A stretch of DNA of 14,665 nt from positions 1-14,665 of the forward strand of contig CAMLIY010000057.1 of assembly GCA_946480125.1 (NCBI GenBank), read 5' to 3'. A program made the position numbers and the translations under genes. Shown piece by piece: positions 6,970-14,490 of the stretch. The DNA is from an uncultured Asticcacaulis sp. GTDB taxonomy: Bacteria > Pseudomonadota > Alphaproteobacteria > Caulobacterales > Caulobacteraceae. The notes beneath the pieces were generated by a model that saw only the letters and a program-made list of their open reading frames with translations, was not told where the DNA came from and ran no database searches. Position 1 is the first letter of the stretch; each line of letters opens with the position of its first letter.

Positions 6970-6996
6970 TATAAAGTTGTCATAACCAATGACAAC
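6970..6996 (+). promoter_or_regulatory. Promoter/operator of the GH29-GH85 operon
   Basis: GTTGTCAT (6976-6983) and ATGACAAC (6989-6996) are a perfect 8+8 inverted repeat around the 5-nt centre AACCA. The repeat begins right after TATAAA (6970-6975), a -10-like hexamer, so a bound dimer would cover the transcription start. TTGCCA at 6950-6955 is the nearest -35-like sequence, but the 14-nt spacing is short, leaving the promoter itself tentative. The left half with the -10 recurs upstream of murJ/cutC. Confidence 0.55.
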
Positions 6997-7098
6997 CGGT
7001 CGGGGTGGAAACTTTCCGGATGGCGGATTAACGCCGTATTTCCTGACGGAACTGTTTCAGCTACCGGCCTTTACCGGCAGATTTCGGAAGGAAATGGA

Positions 7099-9192
7099 AT
7101 GACTACCTCGACAAGACGCCGGTTCATGATGTCAGGCGCGCTGGCCGGCATGGCTCTGTCCGGTGGCGCGGCCCTGGCATCCTCACGCCCGCAACCCTAC
7201 GGGGCGACGCCGGCGCCCCGCCAGCTTGCCTGGCATAAACGTTATGCCTACGCCTTTGTCCACTTTACCATCAACACCTTTACCGACCGCGAATGGGGCT
7301 ATGGTGACGAATCCGTATCACTGTTCAACCCCACTGATTTCAGTGCTGATCAAATCGTCGAAGCGGCGAAATCCGGTGGTCTGACCGCCCTGATCCTGAC
7401 CGCCAAGCATCATGATGGTTTCTGTCTGTGGCCCAGCCGCTATACCGAGCATTCGATCAAATATAGCCCCTACAAGAATGGCAAGGGCGATATCGTGCGT
7501 GAGATGTCCGAGGCCTGTCGCCGGCATGGTCTTGAATTTGGTGTATATTTGTCACCGTGGGATCGCAATCACGCCGAATATGGCCGTCCGGCCTATGTCG
7601 AATATTACCATAACCAGCTTGAAGAACTGACCACGCAATATGGCCGTCTGGTTGAGGTCTGGTTCGATGGCGCCAATGGCGGCGATGGTTATTACGGCGG
7701 GGCGCGCGAACGTCGCAAGATCGACGGCCACACCTACTATCAGTGGGATAAAATTCGCCAGATCGTGCGCAAAAACCAGCCGCAGGCCGTTATGTTCGCC
7801 GATTCAGACATGGATATCCGCTGGGTCGGCAATGAAGAAGGCGTGGCCGGCGATCCCTGCTGGCCGACCTGGGATTACACCACCCCCTACACTCTGCAAA
7901 AGGCCAATACAGGCGTTCGTGGCGGTCCGTTGTGGACACCGGCCGAGACCAATGTCTCAATCCGTCCCGGCTGGTTCTGGCATGCCGATGAAACCCCGCG
8001 CACTCCCGCCAACCTGACGAAAATTTATTTCGAATCGATTGGCCGCGGCACCACCCTGCTGCTCAATCTGGCGCCTGACCGCCGCGGTCGCGTTCCCGAT
8101 GCGGATGTCGCTTCATTGAGGGCATGGAAAGCCTTGCGCGACGCCGGCTTCACCACCAATCTGGCGAAGGATGCCACCGTTACCGCCAGTAGCTATATGG
8201 ATCGGGCTTATGTGCCTGGTAATGCGCTTTCGGCCACCAAGACCTGGGCGGCGAAAAGCCATAATGCGGCCGGCGCCTGGCTACAGGTCGATCTGCCAAA
8301 AGCCCGGACCTTCGATGTCATCCGACTGGCGGAAGATATCACCCTGGGCGTGCGTGTGGATAGGTTTGCCGTCGATATTCGTAAGACAGACGGCTGGAGC
8401 GAGATTGCCAGCCATACCGCTATCGGGTTCGAACGCCTGATACGCCTCGATCAGCCGGTAACGGCCAGCGCCGTACGTGTACGTTTCCTGACCGCCGCCG
8501 CCGCACCGGTGATCCGTAATTTCGGCTTGTTCCGACTGCCTGACATCCTTGAGGAGCTGGGCATTCGTCGAGATGCGCAGGGTATGGTCGTTCTGGCCAG
8601 CCCGGTCAAAAATGTGGAAATGCGCTATACGATCGACGGTTCGGACCCGACCGACCACTCGCCGCTTTATACCGCGCCCTTTGGCCTGATGGACGGCGGC
8701 GTGGTAAAGGCGATCACCCGACGCCCTGAAACCGGTGTCATGAGCGCCCCCGTCCGCCAGGCATTCGATGTCTCTCCGGCACGCTGGAAGATCGTTTCGA
8801 CCAATGCAGACAAGCCGGAAAACCTGTTGCCGGGCCGTCCGGTTGCCGGTCCGGCAAACCAGCCGCTGGAAATCGTGCTTGATCTTGGCCAAATCTACGA
8901 TCTGAAGGGCTTTACCCTTAAACCGGCCGGTCAGGACATTTCGCAGGGTGTCGACATTGTGGCGCGCATGGGCCCCCCTGCCGGTTACGACGTCTGGCTG
9001 AGCGCCGATGGCCAGGCCTGGAACGCGCCGGTAGCCAGTGGTGAATTTTCCAATATCGCCGCCAGCCGCAGCGAACAGAAAATTCGTTTTGCGGCCCCAC
9101 ATGCGGGCCGTTACCTGCGCCTGCGCCTGCCGCGCGCCGTGCAGGACAAACCCGTTATTGTTTTTGCCGGTCTCGGCATTATCACACGCTAA
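7099..9192 (+). CDS. GH29 alpha-L-fucosidase, Tat-exported, with accessory binding domains
   Basis: This is a secreted retaining alpha-L-fucosidase (697 residues). A twin-arginine signal (TRRRFMM, then a hydrophobic stretch to about residue 28) sends it to the periplasm folded. The GH29 barrel spans about 36-350 with FVHFTINTF, AKHHDGFCLWPS (102-113), the nucleophile in VEVWFDGANG (D190), WVGNEEG (242-248), likely holding the acid/base Glu by analogy with subfamily B enzymes, and NVSIRPGWFWH (285-295). These favour GH29-B, usually specific for alpha-1,3/1,4 fucose on branched glycans. An F5/8C (CBM32-like) domain follows (about 355-480), then a chitobiase/hexosaminidase C-terminal-like repeat (MRYTIDGSDPT, 508-518) and a second discoidin-like domain (about 570-697). 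An AAGGA ribosome binding site lies 6 nt before the ATG. It heads an operon with GH85, 18 nt downstream. Confidence 0.92.
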   Translation: MTTSTRRRFMMSGALAGMALSGGAALASSRPQPYGATPAPRQLAWHKRYAYAFVHFTINTFTDREWGYGDESVSLFNPTDFSADQIVEAAKSGGLTALILTAKHHDGFCLWPSRYTEHSIKYSPYKNGKGDIVREMSEACRRHGLEFGVYLSPWDRNHAEYGRPAYVEYYHNQLEELTTQYGRLVEVWFDGANGGDGYYGGARERRKIDGHTYYQWDKIRQIVRKNQPQAVMFADSDMDIRWVGNEEGVAGDPCWPTWDYTTPYTLQKANTGVRGGPLWTPAETNVSIRPGWFWHADETPRTPANLTKIYFESIGRGTTLLLNLAPDRRGRVPDADVASLRAWKALRDAGFTTNLAKDATVTASSYMDRAYVPGNALSATKTWAAKSHNAAGAWLQVDLPKARTFDVIRLAEDITLGVRVDRFAVDIRKTDGWSEIASHTAIGFERLIRLDQPVTASAVRVRFLTAAAAPVIRNFGLFRLPDILEELGIRRDAQGMVVLASPVKNVEMRYTIDGSDPTDHSPLYTAPFGLMDGGVVKAITRRPETGVMSAPVRQAFDVSPARWKIVSTNADKPENLLPGRPVAGPANQPLEIVLDLGQIYDLKGFTLKPAGQDISQGVDIVARMGPPAGYDVWLSADGQAWNAPVASGEFSNIAASRSEQKIRFAAPHAGRYLRLRLPRAVQDKPVIVFAGLGIITR

Positions 9193-9210
9193 CTTCAGGT
9201 CCGAACCATC

Positions 9211-11442
9211 ATGTTAGTCATGCCTTCCCGCCGCCAGTTCCTGGCGATGACCGCCGCCACAACGGCCGCCGCCGTGGTTACGGCACAGCCAGGCTTTGCC
9301 GCAGACGATATTGCGCCGGCTTATCCGCTGACGGGTGGCGATGCCTGGGATGTCTTTAAGTCTTATGATCCGGAAAGAAATCCCGATGCGCCCTTTTTCC
9401 GTTCACGGATAAAACGTGCCTCGCGCGTAACACCTTTTGCCGATACGCAGGCACATCCGGCGCTCAAACCTGAAGTGCCCGGCGGCACCCTTCTGGCGGC
9501 TTACCTGACTCTCACCGGACCTGATGAAGATCTCAATCGTACGCGCTATCAGACGGGGGCCCGCAGTCGCGTCCATGTCGAGCGGGCCTGGCAGTATCAG
9601 GATATTGTCGTTGCATGGAATACAACCGGACTGGTGCCCAATGCGGCACTGATCGACGCGGTTCACCGCAATGGCGCTCGCATTCTTGGCACCCTGTTCC
9701 AGCCGGACAAGCGTTTTTTCGATGGGTCCGACCTGCCGCGTGAAGTGGTGGCTGCAAAACTGGTGGGTCTGACTCAATATTTCGGCTTTGACGGATATTT
9801 CGTTAATTTTGAAAGCTTTACGCCGGAAGATGCCCGCGCCATTCAAGACCTGATCGGCCTTATGCAGAGCGAAGCCGCCAAACGCAAGCTGAGCGATTTC
9901 CACATTCAGTATTACAATGGTTATACGGATGCCCGCGCGGTCTGGCCGGGCGCCCCGCATGTCGATGGCCGTCCGCGCGAAGCCCAGGCCCCCCGCGCCA
10001 ATTCGATGATGATAGATCAGGGATGGAGCCATTACGACCTGACTCACGGCTGTTGCTCTGGCCTGCCGCTGGACTCCCTGCCCCTTCCTGCTGATTTGGA
10101 CCAGACCTACGATGCGATGCAGGTCTATTATGGCCTGCAACTCTATCCCGGACCAGGCTATCTCGGCCTGATCGCACCGACCGTCATTTCACCCAACAGC
10201 GGTGATAAAGCGCTGGGAGGCCTGCAAATCTACAGCGCCGAAGATGGCCTGAGAAAAATGCGCCGGGCACAGCTTGATCAGCTCAAGGCCAGCCCCCGCC
10301 TGTCAGCAAAAGATAAGGCTGATCTGGCCGACCTGACTGATCCAAAGCGTAGCCGCGCGTCGTGGTATCGTCTGCATGACCGTTTCTGGTCGGGTCAGTC
10401 GGGCAATCCGGCGCGCAACAACACGCCAACCGCCCAACAGGCGGATATCTATGGTCGCCCCGATGCGAAAAAGATTTATACTGATTACGAATTCCCCGGC
10501 AAGCCGACCGACCAGTTGCGTTTGCCGATCACCTATGGCGTCGCTAACTTTATTGCTGAACGGTCAGTGATCGGCGATCTGCCTTTCGTAACCCGTTTCA
10601 ATACCGGCGAAGGGGACCGATTCTTTCATGAGGGCATCGAGGTGTCATCGGCGCCGTGGTTCAATCTGGGCATCCAGGATGTGCTCCCGACCTGGACGTG
10701 GTGGACAAAACCCCTTCATGGTCTGTTCGACCGTGAACATGACGCCAGCGGCCTGCTGCTGGTTGATTATGATTTCAACGATGCCTGGGATGGCGGCGCC
10801 TCGCTCAACATCACCGGGCCGCTCGGTACGGAAAACGCCACCGAAATTCGCCTGTACAAGACCAGGCTGCCGATTACTGCCGATACGGCATTCGGCCTGA
10901 TCCTCAAAGGCGGCGATACGGGAAAACTGACAGCAGGTCTGATCTTTGAAGACGCGCCCGATGTCACCGAATGGATTACAGTCACAGGCGGCCAAAACCT
11001 CAAATCGGGCTGGCGCCGATGGTTACAATCCTTGCGGCCCTATACAGGCCGTGTCCTGGCGGCAATTTCGTTGGCTGTGGAGGCAAAGGCGGGTATGCAA
11101 ACGCCTTACAATCTTCACATCGGGCAATTGTCGCTGACGGGACAGAGCCGGCCGCCTCTTAACAAACCACAAGGCCTGCGCATCGTTAAGAGCCGCATCG
11201 CCCCGGATGGCAAGTCCGCAGAGCTTCGTCTGGACTGGGTTTTCGATCCGTCCGTCAGTCATTATGATCTCTTTGCCGGTAAGGTGTGGCTCGGTCGTAT
11301 CACCGGCGACAGATACTATGTCAGCCCGTTGCCGCGTCCCGAGGGCAGGCCCGAAAGCCGCCTGTTGCTCGTGCCGGTTACGACCGATGGCCAGGCTATG
11401 TTTGCTCACGCGGCGGCCGTCAAATTTAGCTGGGCGGCCTGA
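9211..11442 (+). CDS. GH85 endo-beta-N-acetylglucosaminidase (ENGase), Tat-exported
   Basis: This enzyme hydrolyses the bond between the two core GlcNAc residues of N-glycans, releasing the glycan and leaving GlcNAc on Asn. The 743-residue protein starts with a Tat signal (SRRQFLA, then Ala-rich to AQPGFA at residue 30). The GH85 barrel covers about 75-330. YFGFDGYFVNFES carries the family's N-x-E catalytic pair at N199 and E201, for substrate-assisted catalysis. FVTRFNTGEG (459-468) and NLGIQDVLPTW (485-495) match conserved blocks of eukaryotic and bacterial ENGases. The C-terminal region is beta-rich, the last 100 residues resembling a fibronectin-type module. An ATG at 9220 is an alternative start that still keeps the Tat motif. 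It follows GH29 by 18 nt and overlaps the convergent - strand gene by 17 bp at their 3' ends. Confidence 0.92.
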   Translation: MLVMPSRRQFLAMTAATTAAAVVTAQPGFAADDIAPAYPLTGGDAWDVFKSYDPERNPDAPFFRSRIKRASRVTPFADTQAHPALKPEVPGGTLLAAYLTLTGPDEDLNRTRYQTGARSRVHVERAWQYQDIVVAWNTTGLVPNAALIDAVHRNGARILGTLFQPDKRFFDGSDLPREVVAAKLVGLTQYFGFDGYFVNFESFTPEDARAIQDLIGLMQSEAAKRKLSDFHIQYYNGYTDARAVWPGAPHVDGRPREAQAPRANSMMIDQGWSHYDLTHGCCSGLPLDSLPLPADLDQTYDAMQVYYGLQLYPGPGYLGLIAPTVISPNSGDKALGGLQIYSAEDGLRKMRRAQLDQLKASPRLSAKDKADLADLTDPKRSRASWYRLHDRFWSGQSGNPARNNTPTAQQADIYGRPDAKKIYTDYEFPGKPTDQLRLPITYGVANFIAERSVIGDLPFVTRFNTGEGDRFFHEGIEVSSAPWFNLGIQDVLPTWTWWTKPLHGLFDREHDASGLLLVDYDFNDAWDGGASLNITGPLGTENATEIRLYKTRLPITADTAFGLILKGGDTGKLTAGLIFEDAPDVTEWITVTGGQNLKSGWRRWLQSLRPYTGRVLAAISLAVEAKAGMQTPYNLHIGQLSLTGQSRPPLNKPQGLRIVKSRIAPDGKSAELRLDWVFDPSVSHYDLFAGKVWLGRITGDRYYVSPLPRPEGRPESRLLLVPVTTDGQAMFAHAAAVKFSWAA

Positions 11443-13756
11443 CCTGATAAAGCCAAACCTCGGCCACCTGATGTCCGCGCCCGCTGCCTCCGACACCTGC
11501 GGGTCTGACCCATTGCAGAGTGAGCTGTCCTGTTGTGGTCAGGCTCTGCGGCAAATCCATTTCCGTAATCATCGGGTTGGTTTTGCGAGCGATGAAATCA
11601 TGCAGCACCTTGCCGTTTCCGGTCAGTTTGACCGGAAGCGCATAGCCTTCGCCCGCATAGACGATTTTCAGGTGGTAGTGCGTCTTTGGATCGAGAGACG
11701 GGTAATGTAAGGTGATCGGCTGTTCGTAGAGTGTTTCGGCATAGGTGATCCATGCCATGCGCCAGCCATCGTCAGGCGTCATGTCGGCAATGCCGTCTAT
11801 CGCGCTGTCGTACATTTCCGGATCACCAGAAAATCCCGCCCCGCGCACCAGATGGGGTTCGTTTTGCGGATCGCCCAGGTCGTCATAAAAACCACCCGGT
11901 GGCGGCGCCTCACCGGATGCCAGTGCTTTCAGACGTAGCGCTCTTTCTGACGGGGGCAATAAATCAATAGCGTTCAGTTGTCCCTCCAGCCATACCCGAT
12001 CATTTAGCGATACATTTACACGGTCGAGATTGGCGCCGCGTTCCACGTCCGACGCACCGTATCGCTTCACGCTCAGCTGCAATCCGATTTCTTGATAAAG
12101 CCGTCCCGCCAGTTCGAACAAGCGTGTACGCAGGGCATCGATGTCGGCAGTGTCGCTGCCTGAAAGAGCGGCTCGCGCCGCTGATATATCATCTTCATTG
12201 ATCGCCTTGTAAGCCGCTGCTTCGCGCTCTTTTTCAATGGCATGTCGTTTCTGTACATAGGCGTCATAGGTGGCGCGATACCAGGCCATATCGAAGCGCC
12301 AGTTATTCGCGTGGCTTTTGGCCATATCATCAAAAAGCGCCAGAGTAGAGACAATGCCCGGATTACGCCTGACCGGCCCGTTCCAGTTGCGCTCCAGCGC
12401 CTTCAGACCTTCGGCAAAACGCGCATCGCCGATGAAGTAGCGGGCATAATCAGCCAGTACCTCATCGCTGCTTGTGTCCATATCCCAGCTGAGCGCCGAC
12501 CACAGCATCTTGTTGACATCATCGGTCACCCCTTCGGAATAGGTGACGAAACCTGCGTAATCGGCGGCAAAATGACGAATGATGTGGCTCTGAGCCCGCG
12601 GTTGCGGATTGATCGGTTCGCGGCCCTCTGTCAGGGCGAAGGCGGGGTCCCATTGCGGCACGGGAAACTGCGCGTGCATCGTATGAGCTATATCCGGATA
12701 GAACAGGATAGGATAGCGCTTCGGAATACGGGCGCGCTGCACCGCCAGAGAATCACGCGACTGCGGCCCGAAAAAGACGCCGCTCAGCCAATCTGGCTTT
12801 CGGTCTAACAGCGCATAAATACGCTCATATTGCGCCTGATCAAAGCCCTGCCCCGATATCCAGACGGTGGCTTTGGGGTGATAGTGATGCAGGATCATCA
12901 CCTCCGCCTCGACCAGCGGGAACAAAACATCCGGATCAGTATGGCCGGGATCGCCACCCGGCACATAGAGGGCGTCGACCTTTGGCAGCCGCTTCACCAG
13001 ATTCTCAAAGCGCGCCAGCTCGGCGGCGCGCGTCTCCGGCTTTCGGTAGTCATCGCCCATTTGCGGATAATATAGGTCGAAATCGAGGCCGTATTTCGCC
13101 ATCAAACCCGAAACGGCAATGGCCATATCAAGCGGCGGGGCATGAAACAGCGGGCTATTTTCGGCATCATCCGATACCGGCGCGATCCACTGGATTCCAT
13201 TGGCCCCGAAAACCGCCAGGTCGCGTACCTGTTGTTCAAACATCGGCAAGGTGAAGGCGTCATAGCTGTTATTCTTGAAGCGATAGCCGATCTGGTGGGC
13301 TCGCCAGGCCATTCGCGGCGCGGCGCGGACATCGATTCCATCGGGCAGACGGGCACGACCGGGTGACATCTCGGCCTGGCGCAATAAATACCCGATACCA
13401 AACAGAATACCGCGATCATCGTCCCCGGCTACGACGAGGCTGTGGCCAACCGTTGTGATCGTATAGGCTTCGGCCTGCGGCGCGGCCAGGGTTTTCAGTT
13501 TGCGTCGCCACGCGACCCGTTCACCCGCAGGCAACAGGCGGACAATTTCATCACGCCGGGCAATAACCAGAGGTGCGCCCCGTCCATCAAAGGCCGGACC
13601 CGAACGCTTGCTCACTTCGTCCCGCAGTAGTGTCAACGCGGCCTGCGCCTGCGGTGTTGTCTCAGCGGCGATGACGATCCGCATATGCAACAGGTCAGAC
13701 GCCTGCGCCGGCAGAGCCAGTGTCATGGCCCCTATGAAGATCAGGCTGCGCCACAT
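11426..13756 (-). CDS. Secreted glycoside-hydrolase-like protein of unidentified family
   Basis: I do not recognise the exact family of this 776-residue protein. A Sec signal (hydrophobic 4-16, cleavage near AQA-S at 19/20) exports it. Residues about 24-145 look like the small alpha/beta domain preceding the barrel in GH20, GH67, GH84 and GH89 enzymes, ending in LVVAGDDDRGILFGIGYLLR (107-126). A TIM-barrel-like part (about 150-440) has IGYRFKNNSYDAF, YVPGGDPGHTDPD (264-276, acidic candidates D269, D274, D276), GVFFGPQS, FYPDIAHTM and YSEGVTDDVNK (406-416, candidates E408, D412, D413). The order of motifs recalls GH84 hexosaminidases, but only loosely. A helical segment (about 445-575) and a beta-rich, probably carbohydrate-binding C-terminus follow. 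It starts 2 nt after the glycosylasparaginase stop, so the two are coupled. A hexosaminidase-like role is inference. Confidence 0.75.
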   Translation of the reverse strand: MWRSLIFIGAMTLALPAQASDLLHMRIVIAAETTPQAQAALTLLRDEVSKRSGPAFDGRGAPLVIARRDEIVRLLPAGERVAWRRKLKTLAAPQAEAYTITTVGHSLVVAGDDDRGILFGIGYLLRQAEMSPGRARLPDGIDVRAAPRMAWRAHQIGYRFKNNSYDAFTLPMFEQQVRDLAVFGANGIQWIAPVSDDAENSPLFHAPPLDMAIAVSGLMAKYGLDFDLYYPQMGDDYRKPETRAAELARFENLVKRLPKVDALYVPGGDPGHTDPDVLFPLVEAEVMILHHYHPKATVWISGQGFDQAQYERIYALLDRKPDWLSGVFFGPQSRDSLAVQRARIPKRYPILFYPDIAHTMHAQFPVPQWDPAFALTEGREPINPQPRAQSHIIRHFAADYAGFVTYSEGVTDDVNKMLWSALSWDMDTSSDEVLADYARYFIGDARFAEGLKALERNWNGPVRRNPGIVSTLALFDDMAKSHANNWRFDMAWYRATYDAYVQKRHAIEKEREAAAYKAINEDDISAARAALSGSDTADIDALRTRLFELAGRLYQEIGLQLSVKRYGASDVERGANLDRVNVSLNDRVWLEGQLNAIDLLPPSERALRLKALASGEAPPPGGFYDDLGDPQNEPHLVRGAGFSGDPEMYDSAIDGIADMTPDDGWRMAWITYAETLYEQPITLHYPSLDPKTHYHLKIVYAGEGYALPVKLTGNGKVLHDFIARKTNPMITEMDLPQSLTTTGQLTLQWVRPAGVGGSGRGHQVAEVWLYQVRPPS

Positions 13757-13758
13757 GC

Positions 13759-14490
13759 TTACGCAAACACGCTTTTCGATGGCACGACGAGATCGGATTT
13801 ATAGCCGTCACATTGAGAATAAACAAAACCGGGCTGGATGGCGAAGGCGCCGACCTCGCCCTTGGTATTGAGCGCCAGAAAACCGACCTGAAGCGTCTTG
13901 GCAGCCTCCGGGCGGCGCTTGACGATCCGCATGACGGCCGCCTCGCACGCCTGCTGTGGCGAAAGGCCCTGACGCATCAGTTCGACCACCAGGAAGCTGC
14001 CGGCATTGCGGATGACTTCTTCGCCGACGCCGGTCGAGGTGGCTCCACCAATCTCGCCATCGACATAAAGGCCCGCGCCGATGATCGGGCTGTCGCCCAC
14101 CCGGCCACGCAGCTTCCACGCCATGCCGGAGGTGGTGCAGGCACCCGACAGGCGGCCCTGCGCGTCGAGCGCCAGCATGCCCAGTGTGTCATGATTATGC
14201 ACATCGCCCGGCACCTTGCTGCCCGGTGCGTGGCCATAGGATGACATTTCGCTATTGGCCACGGGTTCGTATTTCGCCGTCTTCAGCCAGTCTTTCCAGG
14301 CCGCTTCGGATTCCGGTGTCAGCAGTTCCTGTTGTGTGAAACCCTGCTCGATGGCGAATTGCAGCGCCCCCTCACCGACCAGCAGAACGTGCGGCGTCTT
14401 TTCCATAACCAGACGGGCCACCGAGATCGGATGGTCGATATGTTCCAGCGCCGCCACGGCGCCGCAGCGCATCGCCGGCGCCATTCTCAA
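13759..14490 (-). CDS. N4-(beta-N-acetylglucosaminyl)-L-asparaginase (glycosylasparaginase), N-terminally truncated
   Basis: This Ntn-hydrolase cleaves the GlcNAc-Asn bond of glycoproteins after proteolysis, the last step of N-glycan removal. The C-terminal two-thirds or so is present. MRCGAVAALEHIDHPISVARLVMEKTPHVLLVGEGA (from residue 7) is followed by HNHDTLGM, whose Thr102 is the nucleophile exposed by autoproteolysis. Then come the substrate-binding GRVGDSPIIGAGLYVDGEIGG and STGVGEE segments. Family members are about 320-350 residues and need the missing N-terminal part of the alpha subunit. Family homology stops at position 14472; the first six residues of the open frame are not family-like. 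No start codon or ribosome binding site is credible. As drawn, the gene cannot give a whole enzyme. It lies 2 nt upstream of the unidentified glycosidase, as part of the same operon. Any signal peptide is lost. Confidence 0.88.
   Translation of the reverse strand: MRMAPAMRCGAVAALEHIDHPISVARLVMEKTPHVLLVGEGALQFAIEQGFTQQELLTPESEAAWKDWLKTAKYEPVANSEMSSYGHAPGSKVPGDVHNHDTLGMLALDAQGRLSGACTTSGMAWKLRGRVGDSPIIGAGLYVDGEIGGATSTGVGEEVIRNAGSFLVVELMRQGLSPQQACEAAVMRIVKRRPEAAKTLQVGFLALNTKGEVGAFAIQPGFVYSQCDGYKSDLVVPSKSVFA

Noticed and set aside
7062..7078. TACCGGC direct repeat and nearby GGAAA-C-TTTCC palindrome in the GH29 leader
   Set aside because: They are short, off the promoter core and not repeated elsewhere, so they are not distinguishable from chance.
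8281..9102. 273-residue open frame on the - strand opposite the GH29 C-terminal domains
   Set aside because: It is fully contained in the antisense of a well-supported gene, with no recognisable domain or start signal.
9403..10140. 245-residue open frame on the - strand opposite the GH85 barrel
   Set aside because: It is antisense to the conserved catalytic domain and lacks any recognisable motif.
14255..14467. Upstream part of the + strand open frame that ends in the alpha/beta hydrolase
   Set aside because: Over this stretch it is just the antisense of the glycosylasparaginase. Hydrolase-like sequence begins only at about 14468, so the continuous frame is a chance fusion at the junction.
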